Both the position numbers and the translations under genes were made by a program. The notes under the pieces are model-generated. The model worked only from the letters and a program-made list of their open reading frames with translations. It was not told the DNA's origin and ran no database searches. A DNA stretch of 46,687 bases from Flavobacterium fluviatile (lineage in GTDB: Bacteria; Bacteroidota; Bacteroidia; Flavobacteriales; Flavobacteriaceae), in assembly GCF_010645065.1 (NCBI RefSeq), contig NZ_JAADZW010000026.1, positions 1 through 46,687 on the forward strand, given 5' to 3'. This document shows, piece after piece, positions 10,477 to 18,472 of the stretch; the stretch's first letter is position 1, and each line of letters starts with the position of its first letter.

Positions 10477-10842
10477 ATGAAAATAGTTTTAGCAGAAGAT
10501 AATGAAATCTTACGCAAATCATTATCTTTTTTCCTGGCCTCTAAAGGTTTTGCGGTTGACCAGTTTTCTGATGGACAGGAGGCACTCGATGCTATTGAAA
10601 AGAATAGTTATGACCTGATCCTGACAGATATTAATATGCCCGGCAAAAGCGGAATGGAAATCACACAATATGTAAGACAAAATATTAACTCTGATATTCC
10701 GATAATTATATTTACTTCTTCCGGTATAGAACAGACAGAATTAGATTCCTTTGACATTGGTGCGAACGAATTTATTGCCAAACCGATTAGTCCTGCTGTA
10801 CTCTTAATAAGAATCAATAAATTACTCAATATCCGTTTATAA
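10477..10842 (+). CDS. Single-domain response regulator (CheY-like)
   Basis: At 121 residues the protein is only a receiver domain. It has acidic pocket residues Glu7 and Asp8, phospho-acceptor Asp51 in DLILTDINMP, Thr80 and Lys102 in AKPI. There is no DNA-binding or enzymatic output domain, so it must act by protein contact or pass phosphate on. It sits between the HPt-containing kinase and the HEAT/glycosyltransferase pair, with 12 nt to the next start. The likely route is kinase to HPt to this receiver and then to the HEAT protein or glycosyltransferase. That last step is inferred from gene order alone. Confidence 0.93.
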   Translation: MKIVLAEDNEILRKSLSFFLASKGFAVDQFSDGQEALDAIEKNSYDLILTDINMPGKSGMEITQYVRQNINSDIPIIIFTSSGIEQTELDSFDIGANEFIAKPISPAVLLIRINKLLNIRL

Positions 10843-10854
10843 TATGTTAATAAA

Positions 10855-11688
10855 GTGAGTATCTGGGAACAATATAAAAACAGCGACTGGGCAGAACCTT
10901 TTCTAATGGGTTCAGTTTTCTTGTTTGCAGGGATATCAGTTGTTTTGTATTTATTAATTATCAAAAGCCGAAACAGAAAAATAAAACAGGAAAAACTCAG
11001 AAACGAATACGAACAAATCATTGTAGAGTTAATGTATTCAGTGGTGTTCATGGACGCTCCTTTTTCTTCTGTAAAAGACGATCCTAATTATGTGATGTTT
11101 TTAAAGAATGCTTATTTCAGAGAAGTACTAAGTGAATCTGTTATCAATCTTCACAAAAATTATGATGGTGTTTATGCCCTAAAGCTGGAACAATTTTATA
11201 AAGAGTCCGAATTAATAAAAAGTTCTTTAAAAAAACTTAAAAGCCATAAATGGGAAGTAAAGTGCAAGGGAATTACAGAATTGGCTGAAATGAATATTAC
11301 TGACGCTTCTGAAAAAATGATAAGCATTTCTAAATCCAAAAATAAAGTCTTAAAAATCACTGCTATAAATGCCTCTATCAGACTTGAAGGAGTAAAGGGC
11401 ATAATACACCTTACTGAACACGCCTATCCAATTGATGACTGGACGCAGCTAAATATTATAAATGCTTTCAAAAAACACGATATTGGCGATACACAGGGCG
11501 TCGAATACCTGCTTGAATCAAAAAACACAACAGTTGTTGCACTTGCATTAAAACTCATCAAAGAACTTAAGCTTACGCAAAAACTCCATCATGTAAAACT
11601 ATTAACAGAAAGGGCTCCCAATACTCTAATACAATATGAAGCACAAAGTGTATTAAAAGCGCTAACCGTAAACCTTACAAACGAATGA
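10855..11688 (+). CDS. Membrane-anchored HEAT-repeat protein
   Basis: The 277-residue protein has one predicted membrane helix at about residues 17-37 and then a cytosolic alpha-helical region. From about residue 100 it shows HEAT-like helix pairs (WEVKCKGITELAEM; NKVLKITAINASIRL; TTVVALALKLIKEL). The start is GTG at 10855, because the only nearby upstream ATG (10844) meets a stop after four codons. The stop overlaps the start of the glycosyltransferase by four bases (ATGA), which suggests translational coupling. HEAT repeats usually bind proteins, so it may link the response regulator to the glycosyltransferase. No catalytic motif is visible. Confidence 0.8.
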   Translation: MSIWEQYKNSDWAEPFLMGSVFLFAGISVVLYLLIIKSRNRKIKQEKLRNEYEQIIVELMYSVVFMDAPFSSVKDDPNYVMFLKNAYFREVLSESVINLHKNYDGVYALKLEQFYKESELIKSSLKKLKSHKWEVKCKGITELAEMNITDASEKMISISKSKNKVLKITAINASIRLEGVKGIIHLTEHAYPIDDWTQLNIINAFKKHDIGDTQGVEYLLESKNTTVVALALKLIKELKLTQKLHHVKLLTERAPNTLIQYEAQSVLKALTVNLTNE

Positions 11689-13118
11689 GTTTTTTTAACA
11701 GTGAAACAATATGGTTTTTGGATGTTTACATCCTCCTCATTCTCGGATATGCAATCTTAATCATGTCATCTTACCTTATATTAGCCTACCTTTCTACAAA
11801 AGCGCTAAGAAGCTATCTCAAAAAGAATAGCTTTGTAGATTATGAAGTACTGCTTACCAGCGAATTTGCGCCTAAACTTTCCTTAATTGCCCCAGCTTAT
11901 AATGAAGGTTTCACTATTGAGGAAAATGTAAAATCTTTGCTTTCTTTAAACTACAATAATTATGAGGTAATTGTTGTGAATGACGGCAGTAAAGACAATT
12001 CGATGGAAATCCTGATTAATACCTACAATCTTGTTCTGAAGGAACTTAGGTTCGACTCAAAAATCGAAACTAAAAAAGTCAGAGGAATATACATTTCTAA
12101 AAATACTGCTTTTAAAAAACTGATCGTTGTTGACAAAGAAAATGGAGGAAAAGCTGATGCTCTAAACGTAGGGCTTAACATTGCCCAAAATCCATACGTA
12201 GTATGTATTGATGTTGATTGCATTCTGGACAAAGACTCTTTATTAAAATTAGCAAAACCTTTTTTAGAATCTCATGGCAAGCGTATTATTGCGACAGGTG
12301 GTGTCGTAAGGATAGCAAACCAGTGTGTTATCCGGAATGGACGTCTGGTTGAAGTAAATATTCCGGACGTAATGTTGCCAAGAATACAGGTTTTAGAATA
12401 TCTTCGGGCTTTTCTTTTGGGAAGAATGGCCTGGGGAAGACTGGACGGTCTATTGCTCATTAGTGGTGCATTTGGTGCATTTGACAAAGAAATAGCATTA
12501 TTATCAGGAGGTTACAATACTAAAACGGTAGGTGAAGACATGGAACTGGTAGTCAGAATGCGCCGTTATATGGTCGAAAATAAACTACCTTACTCCGTTA
12601 GCTACATTCCTGACCCCCTTTGCTGGACAGAAGCCCCTGAAGATTTCAAGATATTCAAAAAACAGCGTAGCCGATGGATGAGGGGTACTATTGAGACGCT
12701 TGCAATTCACAAAAAAATGTTCCTAAACCCCAAGTATAAACTTCTGGGTTTAATTAGTATACCTTACTGGACATTTTTCGAATTTCTGGCTCCAGCAATA
12801 GAATTTACAGGACTAATTATAACACTGTTATTTATGCTTTTTGGTTTCATTCACTGGCATTTCTTTCTTTTACTTGTACTATTTGTTTATACTTTTGCCG
12901 TATTCTTTTCTGTAATAGCATTATTTAGTGAAGAGTTTACTTATCATAAATATCCAAAACAAACTGATTTTTTTAAGCTGTTACTGGCCGCTTTTATTGA
13001 ACCAATATATTTTCATCCTTTAACAGTTTATGCTGCCTTAGTTGGTTATAAAGAAAAAATTATGGGAACAAAGGGCTGGGGCGAAATGACCAGAAAAGGC
13101 TTTACAAAGAAGGAATAA
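11685..13118 (+). CDS. Processive family 2 glycosyltransferase (PgaC/BcsA-like)
   Basis: The 477-residue inner-membrane enzyme has an N-terminal membrane helix (about 10-37), a cytosolic GT-A domain, and two to three C-terminal membrane helices from about residue 360. The catalytic signature is complete: Asp100 in VVNDGS, Asp176 and Asp178 in IDVDC, Glu284-Asp285 in GEDMEL, and the processivity motif QRSRW at 327-331. This pattern fits synthases of beta-linked extracellular polysaccharide from nucleotide sugars. The sugar cannot be decided here. No PilZ domain is present, so direct control by cyclic-di-GMP is not indicated. No export porin or deacetylase lies next to it, which is unlike pga operons. 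Confidence 0.92.
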   Translation: MSFFNSETIWFLDVYILLILGYAILIMSSYLILAYLSTKALRSYLKKNSFVDYEVLLTSEFAPKLSLIAPAYNEGFTIEENVKSLLSLNYNNYEVIVVNDGSKDNSMEILINTYNLVLKELRFDSKIETKKVRGIYISKNTAFKKLIVVDKENGGKADALNVGLNIAQNPYVVCIDVDCILDKDSLLKLAKPFLESHGKRIIATGGVVRIANQCVIRNGRLVEVNIPDVMLPRIQVLEYLRAFLLGRMAWGRLDGLLLISGAFGAFDKEIALLSGGYNTKTVGEDMELVVRMRRYMVENKLPYSVSYIPDPLCWTEAPEDFKIFKKQRSRWMRGTIETLAIHKKMFLNPKYKLLGLISIPYWTFFEFLAPAIEFTGLIITLLFMLFGFIHWHFFLLLVLFVYTFAVFFSVIALFSEEFTYHKYPKQTDFFKLLLAAFIEPIYFHPLTVYAALVGYKEKIMGTKGWGEMTRKGFTKKE

Positions 13119-13179
13119 TTTATATCATATAGCTTTACCCCTAAATTCTCTGTTCTAAGGTATTACAAACATTTTTTCG

Positions 13180-13187
13180 TATTTTTG
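13180..13187 (+). promoter_or_regulatory. -7 promoter element of the DUF763 gene
   Basis: TATTTTTG matches the Bacteroidota -7 consensus TAnnTTTG and ends 24 nt before the ATG at 13212. No clear -33 TTG at the usual distance was found. Confidence 0.45.
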
Positions 13188-13211
13188 TAAATTACAAAAA
13201 AATCCCTTCTC

Positions 13212-14432
13212 ATGAAACGTTCCGGAACTGCAGACCTTCCATTACATTATGGACATGTGCCCTTATGGCTTGCTGAACGTATGTCTAAACTTGGCTTTGC
13301 TATTGTTGAAACTATTGCAATGGAATTTTCTACTTCAGAAGTAATCAGTAAGCTTAGCAATCCTTTCTGGTTTCAGAGTTTTGGCGCCGTTATGGGAATG
13401 GACTGGCACTCATCAGGAATTACGACTTCTGTACTGGGGGCATTAAAAAAGTCGGTCAACCCCTATTCGAAAGAACTGGGAATTTATATCTGCGGAGGCA
13501 AAGGCAAACATTCTATGCTAACGCCAAAAGAACTTTTATTTGTTGCTGAAAAAACAGGTCTTGATGGCAATAATCTGGCTAATTGCAGCAGGTTGACAGC
13601 CAAAGTTGACAATACAGCTATTCAGGACGGATTTCAATTATACCAGCATAATTTTATTGTTGACGACAAAGGACAATGGGCTGTTATTCAGCAAGGAATG
13701 AATCCTAACTCCAAAACAGCCAGAAGATATCACTGGCATTCACAAGACCTGAAGTCTTTTATAAATGAACCACACACTTTTATATATGGTGAAAATCAGG
13801 GAGCAATTTTAAATCTCACGGCAAATAGTGCTGAAAAATCCAGAGAAGGCATTTTAGAATTGTCTAAAGAATCCCCAACCAAAATCATGAAAGAAATGCA
13901 GCATCTTGTAATGCCTGCACATCACGATCTCAGGATGGAAAATGTCAATATGAAAAGACTTGGTGCCATGCTGTGGGCAACCCATGAGAATAATCCTGAA
14001 GATTTTGAAGAACTACTACTTTTGAAAGGAATGGGTCCAAGAGCTCTTCAGTCACTGGCTTTAGTTAGTGAGGTAATTTACGGCACACCAACCAGGTTTG
14101 AAGATCCTGCCCGATTTTCATTTGCTCACGGAGGAAAAGACGGACACCCGTTTCCTGTTCCCGTAAAAATTTATGACGAAACAATTGACACTTTACAAAG
14201 AGCAATTAACCGTGCTAAAATTGGAAATAGTGATAAAATAGATGCCATCCGGAAATTATCCGAAATTTCCAGAAAAGCTGAGGAGTCCTTTACACCTAAT
14301 TCTAACTTTGATGCACTAATTCAAAAAGAACGGAATGAATCGTATAAATATGGAGGAAAAACTGTTTTTGGCGACGCTAAACCTCTCACAAGTAAACCCA
14401 TAAATCCTAATAATCAACTTGAATTATTTTGA
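13212..14432 (+). CDS. DUF763 domain-containing protein
   Basis: The 406-residue soluble protein matches the DUF763 family over most of its length, starting with the typical KRSGTADLPLHYGHVPLWL. Residues about 270-285 (LLLKGMGPRALQSLAL) resemble a helix-hairpin-helix nucleic-acid-binding motif, and HGGKDGHPFPVP near 315 is a typical conserved block. The family is widespread in archaea and some bacteria but has no established function. The helix-hairpin-helix suggests DNA binding, which is inference. It has its own promoter-like element and appears to be monocistronic. Confidence 0.85.
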   Translation: MKRSGTADLPLHYGHVPLWLAERMSKLGFAIVETIAMEFSTSEVISKLSNPFWFQSFGAVMGMDWHSSGITTSVLGALKKSVNPYSKELGIYICGGKGKHSMLTPKELLFVAEKTGLDGNNLANCSRLTAKVDNTAIQDGFQLYQHNFIVDDKGQWAVIQQGMNPNSKTARRYHWHSQDLKSFINEPHTFIYGENQGAILNLTANSAEKSREGILELSKESPTKIMKEMQHLVMPAHHDLRMENVNMKRLGAMLWATHENNPEDFEELLLLKGMGPRALQSLALVSEVIYGTPTRFEDPARFSFAHGGKDGHPFPVPVKIYDETIDTLQRAINRAKIGNSDKIDAIRKLSEISRKAEESFTPNSNFDALIQKERNESYKYGGKTVFGDAKPLTSKPINPNNQLELF

Positions 14433-14559
14433 TTGGCTTCAAATCAATATTAATATTCTATCACAGATTTTAAGAAATCAGGCTGACAATTATATAAATG
14501 CAGATTTCAATTTTATAAAAAAGAAATCTCTTCCTTTATTTAATTTTATTGATTATCAA

Positions 14560-14597
14560 AAAAAGCCTAAGCGCAAAAACTGCGCAAAATAGCTTTT
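14560..14597 (+). terminator. Weak terminator-like hairpin after the DUF763 gene
   Basis: An imperfect inverted repeat pairs AAAAGC with GCTTTT and GCGC with GCGC around a short A-rich loop. The T tract is poor. It lies about 130 nt downstream of the DUF763 stop, in an otherwise featureless 203-bp gap. Confidence 0.25.
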
Positions 14598-14635
14598 AAA
14601 AGAATTCAGCCAAAAATAATTAAAAATCAAAAGTC

Positions 14636-14818
14636 ATGGTCGAAAAAAATTATGATCCGGATAACGAAAATTGCCCGGAAAAAGACACGATAGAAAATCT
14701 TTATGCAAAAACACTTTCTGAGAAAAATAAAAATACGCAGACTGTTGAAGAATTTATTGATGATAACCCAAACCGGATTTCAAAAAAAGATAATCTGAAT
14801 CCTAATGATTCTGATTAA
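14636..14818 (+). CDS. Small acidic hydrophilic protein, unknown
   Basis: The 60-residue reading frame begins with ATG and encodes an Asn-, Asp-, Glu- and Lys-rich peptide with no hydrophobic segment and no Cys except one near residue 13. It is probably disordered. It sits between the DUF763 gene and a strong hairpin terminator, and that terminator supports real transcription up to this point. No family is recognised. Small proteins like this are common in flavobacterial genomes and are often annotated as hypothetical. Confidence 0.5.
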   Translation: MVEKNYDPDNENCPEKDTIENLYAKTLSEKNKNTQTVEEFIDDNPNRISKKDNLNPNDSD

Positions 14819-14837
14819 GAGCAAAAAGCAGCAAACC

Positions 14838-14875
14838 AAAAAGGCATGCATTTTTTACAATGCACGCCTTTTATA
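14838..14875. terminator. Bidirectional terminator between converging genes
   Basis: The arms AAAAAGGCATGCATT and AATGCACGCCTTTT pair with one mismatch around a short T-rich loop, and T-rich ends lie on both strands. It can stop the small plus-strand gene and the minus-strand PLP-enzyme gene. Confidence 0.8.
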
Positions 14876-14891
14876 ATTTACATAAGAGCAT

Positions 14892-16253
14892 TTATTTTAT
14901 AGCTCCAATAATATCATATTTTGTAATGATATGATGATTCCCATTACCTAATTCCACTAAAACAGCATCATTTTCCTTTGTAAACAATTTTGAAACTTCT
15001 TCAATTGAAGTCCCTAATTTTACAATTGGAAACGGTTTTCCCATAACTTCTTTGATAGGTTTTTCGGCTACATTTTTATCGGCTACATAGCTTCTAAACA
15101 AATCGGTTTCATCAACAGAACCCACAAATCCATTAATATCGACTACCGGAATTTGAGAAATTTTGTATTTACGCATACGCTCAATAGCATGTGAAACCAG
15201 TTCTTCTGTACGAACTACGATCAGTTCTTTGTCAATATGATCTTTAATAACATCTTCGGCTTTTGTAACATTTTCATCCAGAAAACCGCGTTCACGCATC
15301 CAGTCATCATTGAACATTTTACCAACATAGCGGCTTCCCGAATCGTGAAATAAAACCACTACTACATCGTCCGGCCTGAAATGTTCTTTTAGCTGTAATA
15401 ATCCTTTAATACAGGCTCCTGCAGAGTTTCCAACAAAAATGGCTTCTTCTAATGCAATTTTTCTGGTATAAACCGCCGCATCTTTATCGGTTACTTTAGT
15501 GAAACCATCAATCAGTGAAAAATCAACATTTTTAGGTAAAATATCTTCCCCTATTCCTTCAGTGATATACGAATAGATTTCGTTTTCATCAAAAACTCCG
15601 GTTTCGTGGTATTTTTTAAAAACAGAGCCATAAGTGTCGATTCCCCAGATTTTAATATTGGGGTTTTTCTCTTTTAAATATTTCCCAACGCCTGAAATAG
15701 TTCCTCCAGTTCCTACTCCCACAACAAAATGAGTTATTTTACCCTCTGTCTGTTTCCAGATTTCAGGCCCTGTCTGTTCGTAATGCGCAAGGGTATTTGA
15801 TAAATTATCGTATTGGTTTACGTACCATGAATTGGGCGTTTCTTCAGCCAGGCGTTTTGAAACCGAGTAATAAGACCTTGGATCCGTAGGTTCTACATTA
15901 GTAGGACAAACGACAACTTTGGCACCCACAGCGCGCAAAATATCCATTTTTTCCTTCGATTGTTTGTCTGATATCACACAAATCAGCTTATAGCCTTTTG
16001 TAATCGCTACCAGTGCCAAGCCCATTCCTGTATTCCCTGAAGTGCCTTCAATTATGGTTCCGCCTGGCTTTAAGCGTCCATCTGCCTCTGCGTCTTCAAC
16101 CATTTTAACAGCCATTCTGTCCTTAACGGAATTGCCCGGATTAAAAGTTTCAACTTTTGCCAGTACCAGGGCATCAATTTCAGCAACAATTTTATTAAGT
16201 TTCACTAATGGAGTGTTACCAATGGTTCCTAAAATATTATTTGAAAAGTCCAT
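14892..16253 (-). CDS. PLP-dependent cystathionine beta-synthase / cysteine synthase with CBS pair
   Basis: The 453-residue protein has a fold-type II PLP domain (about residues 1-320) followed by two CBS motifs (about 335-453). Lys44 in NPGNSVKD is the Schiff-base lysine, GTSGNTG at 70-76 binds substrate, and the phosphate loop GTGGTISG is near residue 187. The family makes cystathionine from serine and homocysteine, or cysteine from O-acetylserine. The length and the C-terminal CBS pair resemble eukaryotic-type cystathionine beta-synthase without the heme part. The CBS pair suggests control by an adenosyl ligand. It lies 47 bp after the putative porin gene on the same strand and may share its transcript. 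Which of the two reactions dominates is undecided. Confidence 0.93.
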   Translation of the reverse strand: MDFSNNILGTIGNTPLVKLNKIVAEIDALVLAKVETFNPGNSVKDRMAVKMVEDAEADGRLKPGGTIIEGTSGNTGMGLALVAITKGYKLICVISDKQSKEKMDILRAVGAKVVVCPTNVEPTDPRSYYSVSKRLAEETPNSWYVNQYDNLSNTLAHYEQTGPEIWKQTEGKITHFVVGVGTGGTISGVGKYLKEKNPNIKIWGIDTYGSVFKKYHETGVFDENEIYSYITEGIGEDILPKNVDFSLIDGFTKVTDKDAAVYTRKIALEEAIFVGNSAGACIKGLLQLKEHFRPDDVVVVLFHDSGSRYVGKMFNDDWMRERGFLDENVTKAEDVIKDHIDKELIVVRTEELVSHAIERMRKYKISQIPVVDINGFVGSVDETDLFRSYVADKNVAEKPIKEVMGKPFPIVKLGTSIEEVSKLFTKENDAVLVELGNGNHHIITKYDIIGAIK

Positions 16254-16300
16254 ATCTGTATCAGTTTAATTTTTTGCTTTAAGATAAAACAAATTTCATT

Positions 16301-18286
16301 CTATTGAAAGAAATTCCAAACCAGACCAAACCGGATAGTGAAATCACGATAGGGGTTATTGGGAGCTGAATAATAATTACTTTCGCCAAAAGTCGCATTA
16401 AAATGTTCTGCTTTTAAATAAATCCTCGTTTGGCGGATTTTTCCGTTCAGGAAAAAATCAAAAACAGGATAGTTTCCTATTTTCTTATTATTCTGCACAA
16501 AAAACTCTCCAACAACAGGGTTATAATCATTTCCGTAATATTCTGTAAAATAACTAAAGGTAATTCCGGTTTGAATAAACAGTGCCTTATCAAAGAAATA
16601 AGTCGAATAATAAAATGTGTTTCTGGTTACAAAGTCAGGAACATTTAGAATCTGTTTAGGCCCTTCCGCAGGCTCATCTCGTTGCGTAGTTTTTTGATAC
16701 AAAAGTGTATTATCTAAACCAAATTTACCAAATTTAAACTCTTTGTTTGCCTTTAGTGACAGATAATTGATTGTACCTCCGTATTGAAACGGTTTTACAA
16801 TTTGTACACGATCCTCAATTTGCTGGTCTGTTGCACCATCTGCAAAATACAAATGATCCGTCAAGACAGTATAGCTTGCCTCAGCATTCAGCCACGGAGT
16901 ATATATCCTGGCACTAAGCAAATTGATTTTTTCATTCTTAAAATCATTAGACCAATTGTATTCTATATAACTGCTTTGATAAAGGTTGTAGTTGTTATTA
17001 GGCAGCTTGCTAATGTTTTTATAACGGAAATCAAACTGAATCTTTTCGTTTAAATTGTACCTCAGCTTCGCATCTAAATCAGAAATTGATTCTTTTGTAA
17101 TGGATCTTGAAAATAAAAATCTTCCATTCCATTTATTTTTCTGGTATTCGTATTGGGCTCCAAAACTATTAATTTCTCTGAACAAATTATCAGAAATTGT
17201 TGTTCCGTCATTTTTTATTATGATACGATCATAACTGTAGTTTGATCTGTAATCGTCAATGAAAAAATTAAATTTTCCAAGGAGAACATTCTCATAAGTC
17301 AATCCAACTTTGTTATACAATTTTTCAAAATGGGTTTGGTCTTTAATATTACTTGCCAAATAAGAATCCCCAAATCGCTGTACCAATGTACTCCCAACTG
17401 TTGATAAAACTGTGGGTTGTTTGTATTCGAAAAATTTATTTTCAAAATTAAACTGGTGCGTAACATATAAATTGTTGCTTGCCTCTTTAGGATTTACCCT
17501 GAAAGTATGATCAAAAAAGAAGCGTCTGCCCTTTAAAAAAGATTCGGCATCCGTCAGATAAACTTCCAGTCGCTGACGATTGGTAAAGTTTGGATCCCCG
17601 CTTTCAAAATCTTCAGCAGTTGTTATTCCGCCATTTTCTTCATTTAAAATATCCTGATAAGCATAATGAGCATATAAAACATAGCGTTTATTAGTCGTAT
17701 TATAGCTGGTCCCAATTCTAAAATTGCCAATACTGGTTAGCTGATTGATGTATTTTCCCTCTGAACGCAGCCCCCTGTAAGCTGCAAAGAAATTCAGATT
17801 TTTTGATGTGTTTAGTGTAATAAACGAATCTGCGTTTTGTCCTTTTCCAATAGATGTATTAAAAAACAATTCTGTAAATGGTGTTGCTACATGGTAATAA
17901 TTAATCTCGCTGGCATCCATAAAATTAATATGCTTTCCCTCGAAACCAATATCCGGGTAAGGCGAAAAATCAGTCAGGCTATATTGCAATGTATTATATG
18001 GCTGGCCAATATTAGAAAAAGGCAAAAGTCCAAAATTATCCCTTCTCAGGTAATTTTGTCTGTAAGCGCTTTTTAAGGTTAAGGAAGTATCTACAATCGT
18101 AGTATCATGTTCTAAAGTAACGATTTGATATTGTTCAATTTTAGCTACAAGATCTTTTTTCTTTTTTACAGTATCCGTAATACTCGAATATTGCGAATTC
18201 ATATCTAAACTCTTTTTAGGAGTTTCTCCCTGAGAAAACAATAAAGAAGGCAAAACTAATAGATATAGAAAAAAGAATATTCTCAT
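16301..18286 (-). CDS. Putative porin, outer-membrane beta-barrel
   Basis: From the ATG at 18286 the protein is 661 residues and begins with a clear signal peptide (MRIFFFLYLLVLPSLLFSQ). A longer frame starts at 18367, but the promoter-like element at 18329 lies inside it, and the upstream residues are not like a leader. The mature part has alternating aromatic and polar strands throughout and ends in GLVWNFFQ with terminal aromatics, as in outer-membrane barrels. It resembles the Bacteroidota putative-porin family (Porin_10). It lies directly upstream of the CBS-domain PLP enzyme. No substrate can be named. Confidence 0.8.
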   Translation of the reverse strand: MRIFFFLYLLVLPSLLFSQGETPKKSLDMNSQYSSITDTVKKKKDLVAKIEQYQIVTLEHDTTIVDTSLTLKSAYRQNYLRRDNFGLLPFSNIGQPYNTLQYSLTDFSPYPDIGFEGKHINFMDASEINYYHVATPFTELFFNTSIGKGQNADSFITLNTSKNLNFFAAYRGLRSEGKYINQLTSIGNFRIGTSYNTTNKRYVLYAHYAYQDILNEENGGITTAEDFESGDPNFTNRQRLEVYLTDAESFLKGRRFFFDHTFRVNPKEASNNLYVTHQFNFENKFFEYKQPTVLSTVGSTLVQRFGDSYLASNIKDQTHFEKLYNKVGLTYENVLLGKFNFFIDDYRSNYSYDRIIIKNDGTTISDNLFREINSFGAQYEYQKNKWNGRFLFSRSITKESISDLDAKLRYNLNEKIQFDFRYKNISKLPNNNYNLYQSSYIEYNWSNDFKNEKINLLSARIYTPWLNAEASYTVLTDHLYFADGATDQQIEDRVQIVKPFQYGGTINYLSLKANKEFKFGKFGLDNTLLYQKTTQRDEPAEGPKQILNVPDFVTRNTFYYSTYFFDKALFIQTGITFSYFTEYYGNDYNPVVGEFFVQNNKKIGNYPVFDFFLNGKIRQTRIYLKAEHFNATFGESNYYSAPNNPYRDFTIRFGLVWNFFQ

Positions 18287-18328
18287 TTGATAACGATATG
18301 ATGTAAAGATTTTGATAAAATGATAAAG

Positions 18329-18336
18329 CAAAGGTA
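18329..18336 (-). promoter_or_regulatory. -7 promoter element of the putative porin gene
   Basis: On the minus strand this reads TACCTTTG, a full match to TAnnTTTG, 42 nt before the ATG at 18286. It supports the shorter start of that gene. A TTG further upstream is spaced too far (28 nt) to be a good -33. Confidence 0.45.
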
Positions 18337-18411
18337 AATTATAAATATGTATAAATAAAAAAAACAAATTGTTTGTATTTTAAGTTCTTTAAAAGAATTG
18401 CTTTTTTCGCA

Positions 18412-18446
18412 AAAAGCCCCCAGTCAAGAAGATGACAGAGGGCTTT
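18412..18446 (-). terminator. Terminator of the susCD pair
   Basis: The arms AAAAGCCCCCAGTCA and TGACAGAGGGCTTTT pair with two mismatches around a six-base loop, and a T-rich run follows on the minus strand. It lies 27 nt after the susD-like stop. Confidence 0.75.
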
Positions 18447-18472
18447 TCAGAATTCAAAATATTTATCTTATA

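Noticed and set aside
10608..11051. A 147-residue minus-strand frame over the response regulator and HEAT gene
   Set aside because: It crosses two well-supported genes on the other strand and has no recognisable domain.
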